A stretch of 64,000 nt of DNA from NCBI RefSeq assembly GCF_040939455.1, contig NC_134108.1, positions 54,575,501-54,639,500 of the forward strand, given 5' to 3'. Below are positions 50,482 through 60,620 of this stretch, in pieces. The first letter of the stretch is position 1. The number at the start of each line of letters is the position of its first letter. This DNA is from Microcebus murinus. Lineage: Eukaryota > Chordata > Mammalia > Primates > Cheirogaleidae. The position numbers were made by a program, and so were the translations under genes. The notes under the pieces were generated by a model, which saw only the letters and a list, made by a program, of their open reading frames with translations, was not told where the DNA came from and did not search any database.

Positions 50482-51582
50482 TAATTTTCTTATTTTTAAT
50501 TATGGGTATACAAAGTTGTATATATTTATAGGGTACATGTGATTTTTGATACAGGCATACAGTGTGCATTAATCAAATCAGCATAATTGAGGTATCCATC
50601 ACCTCCAGTGTGTATCATTTCTTCATGTTAGGAACATTCCAATTCCATGCATTGAGCTATTTTAAAATATATAATAACTTATTGTTGACTATAGTCACTT
50701 GTTGTGCTGTCAAATACTGTTCATTCTATCTAACTATGTAACTATATTTTTGCACCCATTAAGCATCCTCACTTTATCCCCCAGTCCCAGTTACCCTTCC
50801 CAACCTATTCTTTGTCTTCATGAGATCAGTTGTTAAATATTAGCTCTCACATATGTGAGAACATTCAAGATTTATCTTTCTGTGTTTGACTTATTTAACT
50901 TAACATAATATTCTCCAGTTCTGGGACCCATATGGTTGCAAATGACAGGATTTCATTCTTTTTATGGCTGAATAATATTCCACTGTGTATATGTACCACA
51001 ATTTCTTTATTCATTCATCTGTGGGTGAAAACTTAGGTTGATTCCAAATTGTGCCTATTGTGAATAGTGCTACAAAAAACATGGAAGTGCAGATATCTTT
51101 TTAATATACTGAATTTACTTCTTTTGGATATATATTCTCAGCAGTGGGAATACTGGGTCATATGGTAGTTTTACTTTTAGTTTTTTGAGGAACCTCCATA
51201 CTGTTCACCATAGTGGCTACACCAATTTACATTCCTACCAATGGTGTAAGAGGGAACCCCTTTTCCCATGTCCTCACCAGCATTCATTATTGCCTGCCTT
51301 TTTGATAAAAAACATTTTAACTGGGGCATGATGATATCTCATTGTAGTTTTGATTTGCATTTCTCTGATGACTAATGAGATTGAACATTTTTTCATATAT
51401 CATTTGGCTATTTGTATATCTTCTTTTAAGAAATGTCTATTCAGACCTTTTACCCATTTTTAAGCAGATTATTTGATTTTTTTTCTTTTTGAGCTGTTTA
51501 TGCTCCTTACATATTGTAGTTAATAATCCCTTGTCAGAGAGGTAGTTTGCAAGTATTTTCTCCCATTCTGTGGATCATCTCT
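50482..51582 (-). mobile_element. Older L1 (3' part), host of the nested L1
   Basis: Antisense 3' UTR (tttttaattatgggtataca, atttatagggtacatgtgat) leads into the ORF2 C-terminus (ttatggctgaataatattcc, gaatactgggtcatatggta, tgatttgcatttctctgatg). The sequence breaks at ctgtggatcatctct and resumes at 58,169 with the same 15 bases and then the next part of ORF2. This is an L1MA/L1PB-age element. Confidence 0.9.
51568..51582. repeat. Target-site duplication, 3' side of the nested L1
   Basis: ctgtggatcatctct, 15 bases, is identical to 58,169-58,183. It lies immediately outside the poly-T (A-tail) of the minus-strand L1 and defines the insertion limits. Confidence 0.95.
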
Positions 51583-51836
51583 CTTTTTTTTTTTAATTTT
51601 TATTTTCTATTGATTTATTTATTTTTTTATTTTGGCATATTATGGGGGTACAGATTTTAAGGTTTCAATAAATGCCCATTTCCCCCCTCCCCCCAACAAG
51701 TCTGAGTCTCCATCATGACCATCCCCCAGATGGTGCACATCTCACTCATTATGTATGTATATATCCCCCCTCCCCCTCCCACCTGCCCAATACCCTATTA
51801 CTGTAGTACCTATATAACCACTTAGGTGCTGTTCAG
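51583..51836 (-). other. L1 3' UTR and A-rich tail
   Basis: On the minus strand this has a G-rich stretch (about 51,766-51,790, C-rich on the plus strand), a second G-rich stretch (51,684-51,696), the terminal tacccccataatatg and an A-rich tail with AATAAA-like motifs. G tracts able to form quadruplexes are a known feature of L1 3' UTRs. Poly-A tail composition is impure, as expected after some decay. Confidence 0.85.
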
Positions 51837-54800
51837 TTAATACCAATTTGCTGGTGAGTATATGTGGTGCTTGTTTTTCCATTCTTGGGAAACTTCACTC
51901 AATAGTATGGGTTCCAGCTTTAACCAGGAAAATTTAATATGTCACCATTATTTCTTAGAGCTGAATAGTACTCCATGGTATACATATACCACATTTTATT
52001 AATCCATTCTTGGATTGATGGACACTTGGGCTGTTTCCACAGCCTTGCAATTATGAATTGTGCTGCTATAAACATTCGAGTGCAGGTGTCTTTTTTGTAG
52101 AGTGTCATTGGATCATTTGGGTAGATGCCCAGCAATGGGATTGCTGGATCAAATGGTAGAATCACTTGTATCACTTTAAGGTATCTCCATATTGCTTTCC
52201 ACAGAGGTTGAAGAACTAGTTTGCAGTCCCACCAGCAGTGTAGGAGTGCTCCTCTCTCTCCGCATCGATGCCAGCATTTATTGTTTGGAGATATTTTGAT
52301 AAAGGCCATTCTCACTGGGGTTAAGTGATATCTCATTGTGGTTTTGATTTGCATTTCCCTGATGATTAGAGATGTTGAGCATTTCTTCATATGTTTGTTG
52401 GCCATTCTTCTGTCTTCTTTAGAAAAGTTTCTGTTCAAGTCCTTTGCCCACTTTTTAATAGGGTTATTTGATTTTTTCTTCCTAATTTTCGTGAATTCTA
52501 AGTATATTCTAGTTATCAGCCCCTTATCGGATGCATAGGATGCAAAAATTTTCTCCCATTCTGTAGGTTGTCTGTTTACTTTCATGACTATTTCATTGGC
52601 TGTGCAGAAGCTTTGTAGTTTGATCATGTCCCACCAATTTATTTCTGTTGCTGCTGTTTTTGCCTTTGGGGACTTCTTCATAAACTCTTTGCCTAGGCCG
52701 ATGTCTAGGAGAGTGTTTCCAACTTTTTCCTCTAGAGTTCTAATAGTTTCATATCTTAGGTTTAAGTCTGTTATCCAGCGTGAGTTGGTTTTTGTGAGAG
52801 GTGAAAGGTGTGGGTCCTGTTTTAGCCTTCTACAGGTGGCTATCCAGTTTTCCCAGCACCATTTATTGAAAAGGGATTCTTTTCCCCAGCGTATATTTTT
52901 GTCTGCTTTGTCAAAGATTAGATGGCTATATGAGGATGGTTTTATATCAGGATTCTCACATCTGTTCCACTGGTCAATATTCCTATTTTTGTGCCAATGC
53001 CAGATTGATTTAATTACTAAAGCTTTGTAGTATAGTTTGATATCTGGCATATTAATGCCTCCCATTTTGTTTTTGTTGCCTAGAATTGACCTTCATATTC
53101 GGGGTCTTCTTTGGTTCCATACGAAGCGTAAAATTATTTTTTCTATATCTGTGAAGAATGCTGATGGGATTTTAATAGGTATTGCATTGAATCTGTAGAT
53201 CAGTTTGGGTAGTATAGACATTTTGAAGATATTGAGTCTACCGATCCACGAGCATGGTATGGATTTCCATCTGTTTACATCCTCTGCTATTTCCATCCTC
53301 AGTGTTTCATAGTTCTCCCTGTAGAGGTCTTTTACGTCCTTGGTTAAGTAAATTCCTAGGTACTTTAATTTCTTTGTTGCTATTGTGAAGGGAATTGAGT
53401 CTTTGATTTGGTTCTCAATTAGATTGTTGTTGGTGTATATGAATGCCTCTGATTTCTATGTATTGATTTTGTATCCTGAGACTTTACTAAATTCATTGAT
53501 AAGTTCCAGGAGTTTCTTGGTTGAATCCTTGGGGTTTTCTAGATACAATATCATATCATCAGCAAACAGTGAAAGTTTGATCTCTTCTGCCCCTATTTGG
53601 ATACCTTTGATTCCATTTTCCTGTCTGATTGCTGTAGCCAAGACTTCCAGCACTATGCTGAACAGAAGTGGAGATAGTGGGCAGCCTTGTCTGGTTCCAG
53701 TTCTAAGTGGAAATGATTTCAATCTTTCCCCATTCAGTATGATGTTGGCTATGGGTCTGTCATATATGGCTTGTATCATTTTTAGGTATGTCCCTTCTAT
53801 GCCTATTTTCTTAAGTGTTCGTATCATGAAAGGGTGTTGAATTTTGTCAAAAGCTTTTTCTGCATCTATTGAAAGAATCATGTGGTCTTTGTTTTTGCTT
53901 CTGTTTATGTGGTGAATTGCATTTATAGATTTACGTATGTTGAACCATCCCTGCATCCCTGGGATGAAGCCCACTTGGTCGTGGTGGATTATTTTTTTGA
54001 TAAGTGTCTGGATTCCGATAGCTAAGATTTTGTTGAGAATTTTTGCATCTATATTCATTAGGGATATTGGTCTGTAGTTTTCTTTTTTTGTTGCATCCTT
54101 TCCTGGTTTTGGTATCAGAGTAATATTTGCTTCATAAAAGGTGTCGGGGAGGTTTCTGTTCTTCTCGATGTTGTGGAATAGTTTCTGCAAGATAGGTACT
54201 AGTTTTTCTTTGTAAGTGTGGTAAAATTTGGGTTTGAAGCCCTCTGGACTGGGACTTTTCTTTTTAGAGAGATTTTTAATTGCTGTTTCTGTTTCAGCTG
54301 TTGAGGTTGGTCTGTTCATGGAATCTATTTCTTCCTAGTTGAGCCTAGGGAGGCTGTGTGTTTCTAGAAATTTGTCCATTTCCTCCACATTTTCCAGTTT
54401 GTGTGCATAAAGATTTTTGTAGTATTCATAAATTGTATCTTGTATCTCTTTGGGATCAGTTGTGATATCTCCTTTTTTATTCCTGATGGAGCTTATTAGA
54501 GATTTCTCTTTTCTGCTTTTCGTTAGCTTAGCCAATGGTGTTTCAATTTTGTTTATTTTTTCAAAGAACCAACTTTTTGTTTTATTAATCTCCTGAATAG
54601 CTTCCCTGTTTTCAATTTCATTTAGTTCTGATTTGATTTGTTGATTTCACTTCTTCTGCTGGATTTGGGGTTGGTCTGTTCTTCTTTTTCCAGCTCTTTG
54701 AGTCATTTCATTAGATTGTCTATTTGTGATCTTCTTGTCTTTTGGTTATAGGCATTTATGGAGATAAACTTTCCTCTCACAACTGCTTTAGCTGTGTCCC

Positions 54801-55708
54801 AGAGGAGTTGATAACTTGTCTCTCCATTGTCGTTTTCTTCATAGAATTTTTTTTATTTCCGCCTTGATTTCTTCATTTATGAAGTAATCATTTAGTAGGA
54901 GGTTGTTTAATTTCCACGTTTTTGTGTAGAAATGTGAGTTTCTGTTAGGGTTGATTTCTACCTTTATTCCACTATGATCTGAGAAGGTACATGGTATGAT
55001 TTCTATTTTTTTAAATTTCTTGAAATTTACGTTGTGTCCTAGGATATGGTCAATCTTAGAGAATGTCCCGTGAGCTGATGAGAAGAACGTATATTCAGTG
55101 GATTTTGGGTAGAATGTTCTGTAAATGTCAGTCAGACCCAATTGTTCTAGAGTTTTGTTTAAGTCCATTATTTCTTTATTAATTTTCTGTTTGGAGGATC
55201 TGTCTTGTGCCGTCAGTGGGGTGTTGAAATCTCTGGTGATTATGGAGTTGCTATTAATCCATTTGCTTAGATCCAGTAAGGTTTGCTTTATGAAACTAGG
55301 TGCACCTAAGTTGGGTGCATATATATTTAAAATTGTTATCTCTTCTTGTTGAAGTGTGCCCTTCACCATTATATAATGACCCTCTTTGTCTTTCACTACT
55401 TTTGTTGGTTTAAAAACTAAATCGTCTGAAATTAGAATTGCCACGCCAGCCTTCTTTTGGCTTCTATTTGCTTGGAATATTGATCTCCACCCTTTTATTT
55501 TTAGTCTATATGCATCCTTGCAGGTTAGATGTGTTTCCTGAAGACAGCATATACTTGGCCTGTATTTTCTTATCCATTCAGCCAGCCTATGTCTCTTGAG
55601 TGGAGAGTTTAAGCCATTCACATTTATTGAGGGAACTGATAGGTAAGGTAGATTACTGTTCATTCTGTTGCGTTGCATGTTGTTGCTATGATTTCTGTCT
55701 TGAGCCAT
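51837..55708 (-). pseudogene. L1 ORF2 (endonuclease/reverse transcriptase), disrupted
   Basis: ORF2 protein would nick target DNA and reverse-transcribe L1 RNA. Start ATG is at 55,708. The first 289 codons form the endonuclease domain: Asn in SINVNG (residue 29), Glu in LQETHL (58), Asp/Asn in RDFNTP, Asp in KIDHIL and His in SDHS are visible; the usual Gly before DFN is Arg. RT motifs follow, with FADD at about 53,555-53,566. The C-terminal motif CWHRCG...LLHCWWDC is complete. Lesions I can place: a frameshift near 54,850 (A/T run), TGA near 54,705, a frameshift near 54,630, TAG at 54,335-54,337, TAG at 53,456-53,458, TGA at 53,093-53,095, and a frameshift near 51,925 just before the true end. 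Frames between stops are otherwise open. About 1,290 codons, close to human ORF2. Long plus-strand frames opposite are shadows. Confidence 0.95.
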
Positions 55709-55755
55709 TGTAATATCTGTCCTTTAATATCTTTGGGTTTTGGTTGTTTTTATAT

Positions 55756-56742
55756 TCATGGGTTATTATTATGATGTTCCATGCGTAACGCTGTTTTAAG
55801 TACTTCTTGTAGGGCTGGTCTTGTCTTGGTGAATTCTCTGAGCCTTTGCTTGTCTGAGAATGTCTTTATTTCTCCTTCATATACGAAGCTTAGTTTTGCA
55901 GGGAATAATATTCCAGGTTGGGCATTGTTTTGTTTCAAAAGAGTGAGAATGGAGCCCCAGTCTCTCCTTGCTTGTAAAGTCTCATTAGAGAAGTCTGATG
56001 TTATTCGAATTGGCTTTCCCTTGTATGTTACTTGCTTCTTTTCTCTTACAGCTCTTAGAAGGGCCTCTTTAGTTGATACTTTGGTCAGTCTGATGACTGC
56101 ATGTCGTGACGTCTTCCTGTTTGTATTGAATCCCCCAGGGGTCCTCTGAGCTTCTTGAACTTATATATCAAGATTTTGAGCAAGGCCTGGGAAATTTTCC
56201 TCTATCATATCTTTAAATAGCTTGTCCAACCCTTGAGTGTTGTCTTCTTCCCCTTCTGGTAAGCCTATGACCCTCACATTAGGTTTCTCCACATATTCCC
56301 ACATCTCTTGTAGGCTTTGCTCTTTTCTCTTGTTTCTCTGCTCTATTTCTGTGACTGATTTATTTAATCGGAGGGTGTTATCTTCAAGCTCTGAGATTAT
56401 GTCTTTTGTTTGATCTACCCTGTTCTTGAGACTTTCCACTGTATTTTGTAGTTCCTTGAATTGATTCTTCATTTCCAGGAGTTCGGTTACACTTTTCTTC
56501 ATGGTGTCTATTTGTTTTTCCTTATCCTGGAGGCTTTTTGTGGTTTCTTTGTGTTGGTTATTGAGTTGTTGTTGCAGCTCGGTGAGTGTTCTTATGATGC
56601 ACATACAAAATTCCTCTTCTCTCATATTGGTTGCCTGATTTGGGTTGGTGTCCATTTCTAGGGGGCTGGTGCTCCTCTTTGGGGGTGTGTTTTCCGTTTG
56701 GTTCTTCATATTTCCTGAGTTCCTTCTCTGATTTCTTCCCAT
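55756..56742 (-). pseudogene. L1 ORF1 (RNA-binding protein), one premature stop
   Basis: ORF1p is the nucleic-acid chaperone that coats L1 RNA as a trimer. The ATG at 56,742 gives MGRNQRRNSGNMKNQ, as in primate ORF1p. Residues about 45-135 form a heptad-rich coiled coil (LTELQQQLNNQ, FKELQNTVESLKNRV). From about residue 150 the RRM-type part is visible (NVRVIGLPEGEE). A TAA at 56,161-56,163 is codon 194, probably from CAA. The same frame then runs without another stop through the C-terminal domain (KTRPALQEVLKTAL) to 55,756. Full length would be 328 residues, slightly shorter than human. The stop removes the C-terminal half of the RNA-binding region, so the encoded protein would not work unless read through. 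Confidence 0.96.
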
Positions 56743-58168
56743 GTCGATCAGTTGTTGTTTCTTTCCTTTAGGTTATTGTTTGGGTATTCACACACCTTGT
56801 TTAGTTTCTGAGCTGTTAGGTGGTGTCTGTGGGTGAGGTTGGACCACTCACTGTATATTGAGTCAGTGGGTGCCGTGGAAAGGCTGTGCAAGATGCTGTC
56901 CCTGTCAGTAGGTGCCATTTGCTTGCAGGTACAGGCTATGCTGTTGATTTTGTGTCCTGTTATCAGCTCTTGTTCTGGGCGGAGCTGGGTTGGGTAAGCC
57001 TGCCCTCAGGCAGTTAGCAGGGGTCAAAGTTCTGTTGTCTGCTTCCAGGAAAAGCTGTCAGGGCAGGGCTGGAATGGTCCTGCTCAGCCAGAAAGTCTGG
57101 GTGTGGCGGTGGGGCTGTCTGACACCTGCAGTCAGGAGCAGGCCTGGCTTCTTTCCACCCTCCCCAACTCCGCAGCTACTCCTGGGCCTCTGCCAGCAGG
57201 CCAGACCACAAGCCACCAGGCCTCCCCGGACTGAGATGCCAGTGGGGAGGTTCCCTGCATAGGAACCCCACCTGAGCTGGGCACATGGTCTCCTCCTGGG
57301 AGGAGGGTTGCCCTCTAGGATGCTGATCCACCCCTAGAGGCACACACACCTCAGTAGGCTGTTCACGTATAACCCTTTTGTGCCCCGGGCAATGCTAGCC
57401 TTCAGTGCAGGGGATCTTGTCTGCAGGTCCGACCTCTGGGTCCCAGAGTTCAAACTGTATCCCCACCAGGGAGAGGAGTTCCGGTCCCAATTCACCCACA
57501 GGTAGCCCAAGCTGGGTCTATGTCTCTCAGCCTCTGAGTCCGGACCGTTTCCTAGGGACACCGTGCCAGCAGCACCTGGGAGGGCTGGCGGGTAGGGAGC
57601 TCACAGTCTAAGTTCCCCTGAGTCAGCTGTAGGGTCCCAAAAGGGAAAGTCCCATTCCCTGGAGGTGCCTCTGGCTGGTGGCTGTATTGTCTCTCTGGGC
57701 AGCCGTGGGTAGGGTCGGCGGAGGGGAGGAGGAGGCAATATGGTGCCTGCCACGCGGCTCGGGTCTGTGCACACGGAGGTGCCAGGAGGAAGTTGGGAAC
57801 CTGGTGCCACGTCTGCTACAGGCTCACAGCTGGCTGGCAGCAGCCGTCTCTGGGCTGGCATCCGCAGGTCTCTCCACCCGCTGGGGAGCCCACCAGCAGT
57901 CCCAAATGCAGGGGAGGGGAAACAGCAAATCCACCTACCCTTGCCGCTGGTCTACTGCCCCTCCGGTGGTCTCAGCCTCCAGTTCTCCTCTGCAGCCTCC
58001 TCCCGTGGAGTCTCCCGGGGTCCCAGGTACCCCTCCTTCCAACCCTCGTCCGCTGTATGCTCGTCTTCTTGCTTCTTTTTTCTAATTTCTGCTAGAATCT
58101 GTCTTTTCTGCAGAGACACTCTGTCTGGCAGTGTTTCTTGTCCGCCATCTTGCTCCACCCCCCCCCCC
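56743..58168 (-). promoter_or_regulatory. L1 5' UTR, GC-rich internal promoter region
   Basis: About 1.4 kb of GC- and CpG-rich sequence in a very AT-rich region, upstream of ORF1. In L1s this segment carries the internal RNA polymerase II promoter and often an antisense promoter. Low stop density from high GC yields overlapping frames on both strands (for example 57,740-58,216 plus and 57,601-57,861 minus). None is a known gene. Promoter activity is inferred from family knowledge only. Confidence 0.8.
58142..58152 (-). promoter_or_regulatory. YY1-type motif at the L1 5' end
   Basis: The minus strand reads CAAGATGGCGG here, a strong match to the YY1 core (AAGATGGC), within about 30 bases of the L1 start. 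In human L1 the YY1 site at the same position sets transcription start accuracy. A run of 11 G lies just outside it. Confidence 0.75.
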
Positions 58169-58183
58169 CTGTGGATCATCTCT
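58169..58183. repeat. Target-site duplication, 5' side of the nested L1
   Basis: ctgtggatcatctct, identical to 51,568-51,582. Confidence 0.95.
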
Positions 58184-58735
58184 TTGCTGTGCAGAAGCAG
58201 AGGCTTTTTAGCTTGATGTGATCCCATTTGTACAATTTTGTTTTGGTTGCCCGTGCTTTGGGGATATTTCTAAGAAATCATTTCTCAGACCAATGTTCCA
58301 GAGCATTTCCCCAATGTTTTCTTTTAGTAGTTTCATAGTTTCAGCTCTGATATTTAAGGATTTATTCATTTTGATTTGATTTATGGATATAGTGAGAAAC
58401 AAGGGTCTAGTTTCATTCTTCTGCATATGGGTGTCCAGTTTTCCCCACACCAGTTACTGAAGAGACTGCCCTTTTCCAAATGTATCTTCTTGGTAATTTT
58501 GTCAAAAATAGGTTCACTATGCATGTATGCATTTATTTCTGGATTCTAGATTCTGTTCCATTGGTCTGTCTGTTTTTATGCCAGTACCATGCTATTTTGT
58601 TAACTACAGCTCTGTAGTTTGAAGTCAGGTAATATGATTCCTCTAGTTTTATTCTTTTTACTCAGGATAGCTTTGGCTATCCTGGGTCATTTTTGGTTTC
58701 ATGTAAATTTTAGGTTGTTTTTTTTCTATTATAAC
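58169..58735 (-). mobile_element. Older L1 (continuation, ORF2)
   Basis: Resumes the element broken at 51,582: ttgctgtgcagaagcagagg, ttgatgtgatcccatttgta, gttccattggtctgtctgtt, taactacagctctgtagttt. These are antisense ORF2 landmarks in the right order. The copy is truncated at about 58,735. Confidence 0.9.
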
Positions 58736-59389
58736 TGTGTAATAAATGTTTTTGAATATCACTAAGGCTTTAAGTAGGATTTGCCTTTCATTTTAAATAA
58801 TTAGCAAGAAAGAACAATTGTTAATATCTAATCCTGTCAAATCCAGTTTAGATATACCACACATGACCAAAGTGGTAAATAGTCTGGTCCTAATTACAAG
58901 TCAATAGTTACTATTTCCCTCACTAGATTTCTTCCTTTGTTTACTTTGATGAATAGAGAAAAGCCAACCTAGGAGTCGTTCTCAGCCAAGTAGCCAGAAT
59001 TAGTTTTAGAATTGCCTATTGGTCTCTCCTATTTATGATTTTCCTAAAGTTGTATCTGTGTCCTTGTTGCACTACCATCATACTGCTTCACTGTAGTATC
59101 ATTCAAAACTATATACGAAGTATATTATTTGGGAATCTGTTAAAAATAATTAGGCAATCAATTGCAAATTTCAATTTTAGCACAATTATTCTCAAGAAAG
59201 AACTCTTATAGCTAACTTTCTTCACAGTATTTAACACTAATCCTTCTATTACATTTTTTAAAAGTATAATTTTAAACAGCAAAGAACAGATGGAACAGAA
59301 AAAATAGTAATTTTATACTGTATCTTTTGATTTTAGCAGTTCAGATATGATAAGATTTGGTATGGATTTAATCTAGCCATCCAACTGAT
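58736..59389. other. Unique AT-rich sequence, no gene seen
   Basis: No recognised repeat or gene. Confidence 0.5.
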
Positions 59390-60620
59390 TGATTGGTTAA
59401 TTACTATTAGCCCTATTAAGTGTTCTGTGAGCTTTTTGAGTCTGCTGTCAATAATTTGGGAACATTTTCAGTCATTTCTTTTTGAAACATTTCTTCAACC
59501 TTATTTTCTCTTTCTCCTTTATAAATTCAAATTACACTTAATTTAAATGGGTTGATACTGTTCCGCTGGTTTAAGATGTTCTGTTCTGTTGTTCACTCTA
59601 TTTCTTTGTTTTCCAGTGTGGATAATTCCTCCTGACCTACCTGCATGTGCACTGATTCTTGCTCAGCTGTGTAAGACTACCAATAAGCCCATTGAAGGCA
59701 TTTTTTTCTGGCTGTCACTGAGGTGTTTTTTTTTTTTTTTTTCGTCATTTCCATTTGATTCTTTATTATATTCCCCATATCCCTCCTGAAATTACTCAAT
59801 TGATTTTGTATATGTTCTCCCTTTCCTATAAGAGACTTTAACATATAAATAACAGTTCTTTTAAATTACCTGTCTGACAATTCAAACACCTATTTCAAAG
59901 TTGAGTTTGGTTCTTATGATTTCTTAATGTCTCTTAGGAATGTGTCCTTTTGCTTGTCCTTTAACACGTATGAATGTTTTATTGAAAGCCAAGCATCTTG
60001 TGTAGGGCAATAGATACTGCAATAAATATATTTTATGTCTTGAAATAGGCATGCTTTTTCTTCAGCTTGTATTTAGTATAGGGGCTAAATTAATTTAATT
60101 AGGAGTTGGATTGGGTTTGTAGTCTGATATTGCTATAGTTATTCTCAGTGTACCACAAGCTTAAAATCTTGGAATGATTCCCTGTTTTTAAGGTAGGGGA
60201 TGATTTACCAGGTTTCATTTTTCCCCATTGTGTACTCCAGCCTCAGCTTTATGTCTTCCCATTACACTGAGACTCTGAGACAGTCTGGCTGTAACATTGC
60301 ATGTTACTTGGAGACTTGTTAGTCAGATGGTATGGGTGGACATTCTCTGTTATTCTAATTAAAGCATGGTCTGGAGCATGCATCATGTTCTTGAATCTCA
60401 GGATTGTCACCTTCCTCCTTTTTCTCCCTTACATAAAGTTCTGAGCTCTTATACTATTCTTACTCCATCCCCAGAGGTAGAGGGTGATGCTTTATATTTC
60501 TAGTTCTTATTCTATCAGCAATGAATGTTCAGCATCGTCCTAAAGCCAACAGTGTTTTCTGCCATTCTCCCCATAAAATAAAGGTTTTGTTCAATAAACA
60601 TGATAGGATATGGGATTTCA
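59390..60620 (-). mobile_element. Old L1M 5' region/ORF1, antisense
   Basis: gattcttgctcagctgtgta, aataagcccattgaaggcat, tcatttccatttgattcttt, cagttcttttaaattacctg with tctgacaattcaaacacc, and atgttttattgaaagccaag follow the antisense of old L1M ORF1 and adjacent 5' sequence. A T16 run lies at about 59,726-59,742. No frame survives. The upstream limit is vague. Confidence 0.65.

Larger units (their letters stand above)
51583..58168 (-). mobile_element. Full-length strepsirrhine L1 retrotransposon
   Basis: About 6.59 kb, complete from a G-run and AAGATGGCGG 5' end (plus-strand 58,168 downward) to an A-rich tail (51,583-51,640). Order on the minus strand: 5' UTR 58,168-56,743, ORF1 56,742-55,756, 47-base spacer, ORF2 55,708-51,837, 3' UTR, tail. 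A perfect 15-bp target duplication flanks it, and it sits inside an older minus-strand L1. It looks inactive because of one stop in ORF1 and at least seven lesions in ORF2. Its 3' UTR is nearly identical to the short copy at 13,803-13,921, so the subfamily was active fairly recently. Confidence 0.97.

Noticed and set aside
52584..53840. Plus-strand open frames of 148 and 151 residues (52,584-53,030 and 53,385-53,840)
   Set aside because: They lie exactly opposite L1 ORF2 and are antisense shadows of its codon pattern.
56990..57861. Several 68-135 residue frames on both strands in the L1 5' UTR
   Set aside because: Overlapping frames in all phases are the expected effect of GC-rich sequence with few stop codons; no family resemblance.
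57952..58227. 91-residue minus-strand frame beginning in flanking DNA and entering the L1 5' UTR
   Set aside because: Its start codon lies in the older L1 outside the element, so it cannot be an L1 feature; GC-rich sequence has few stops.
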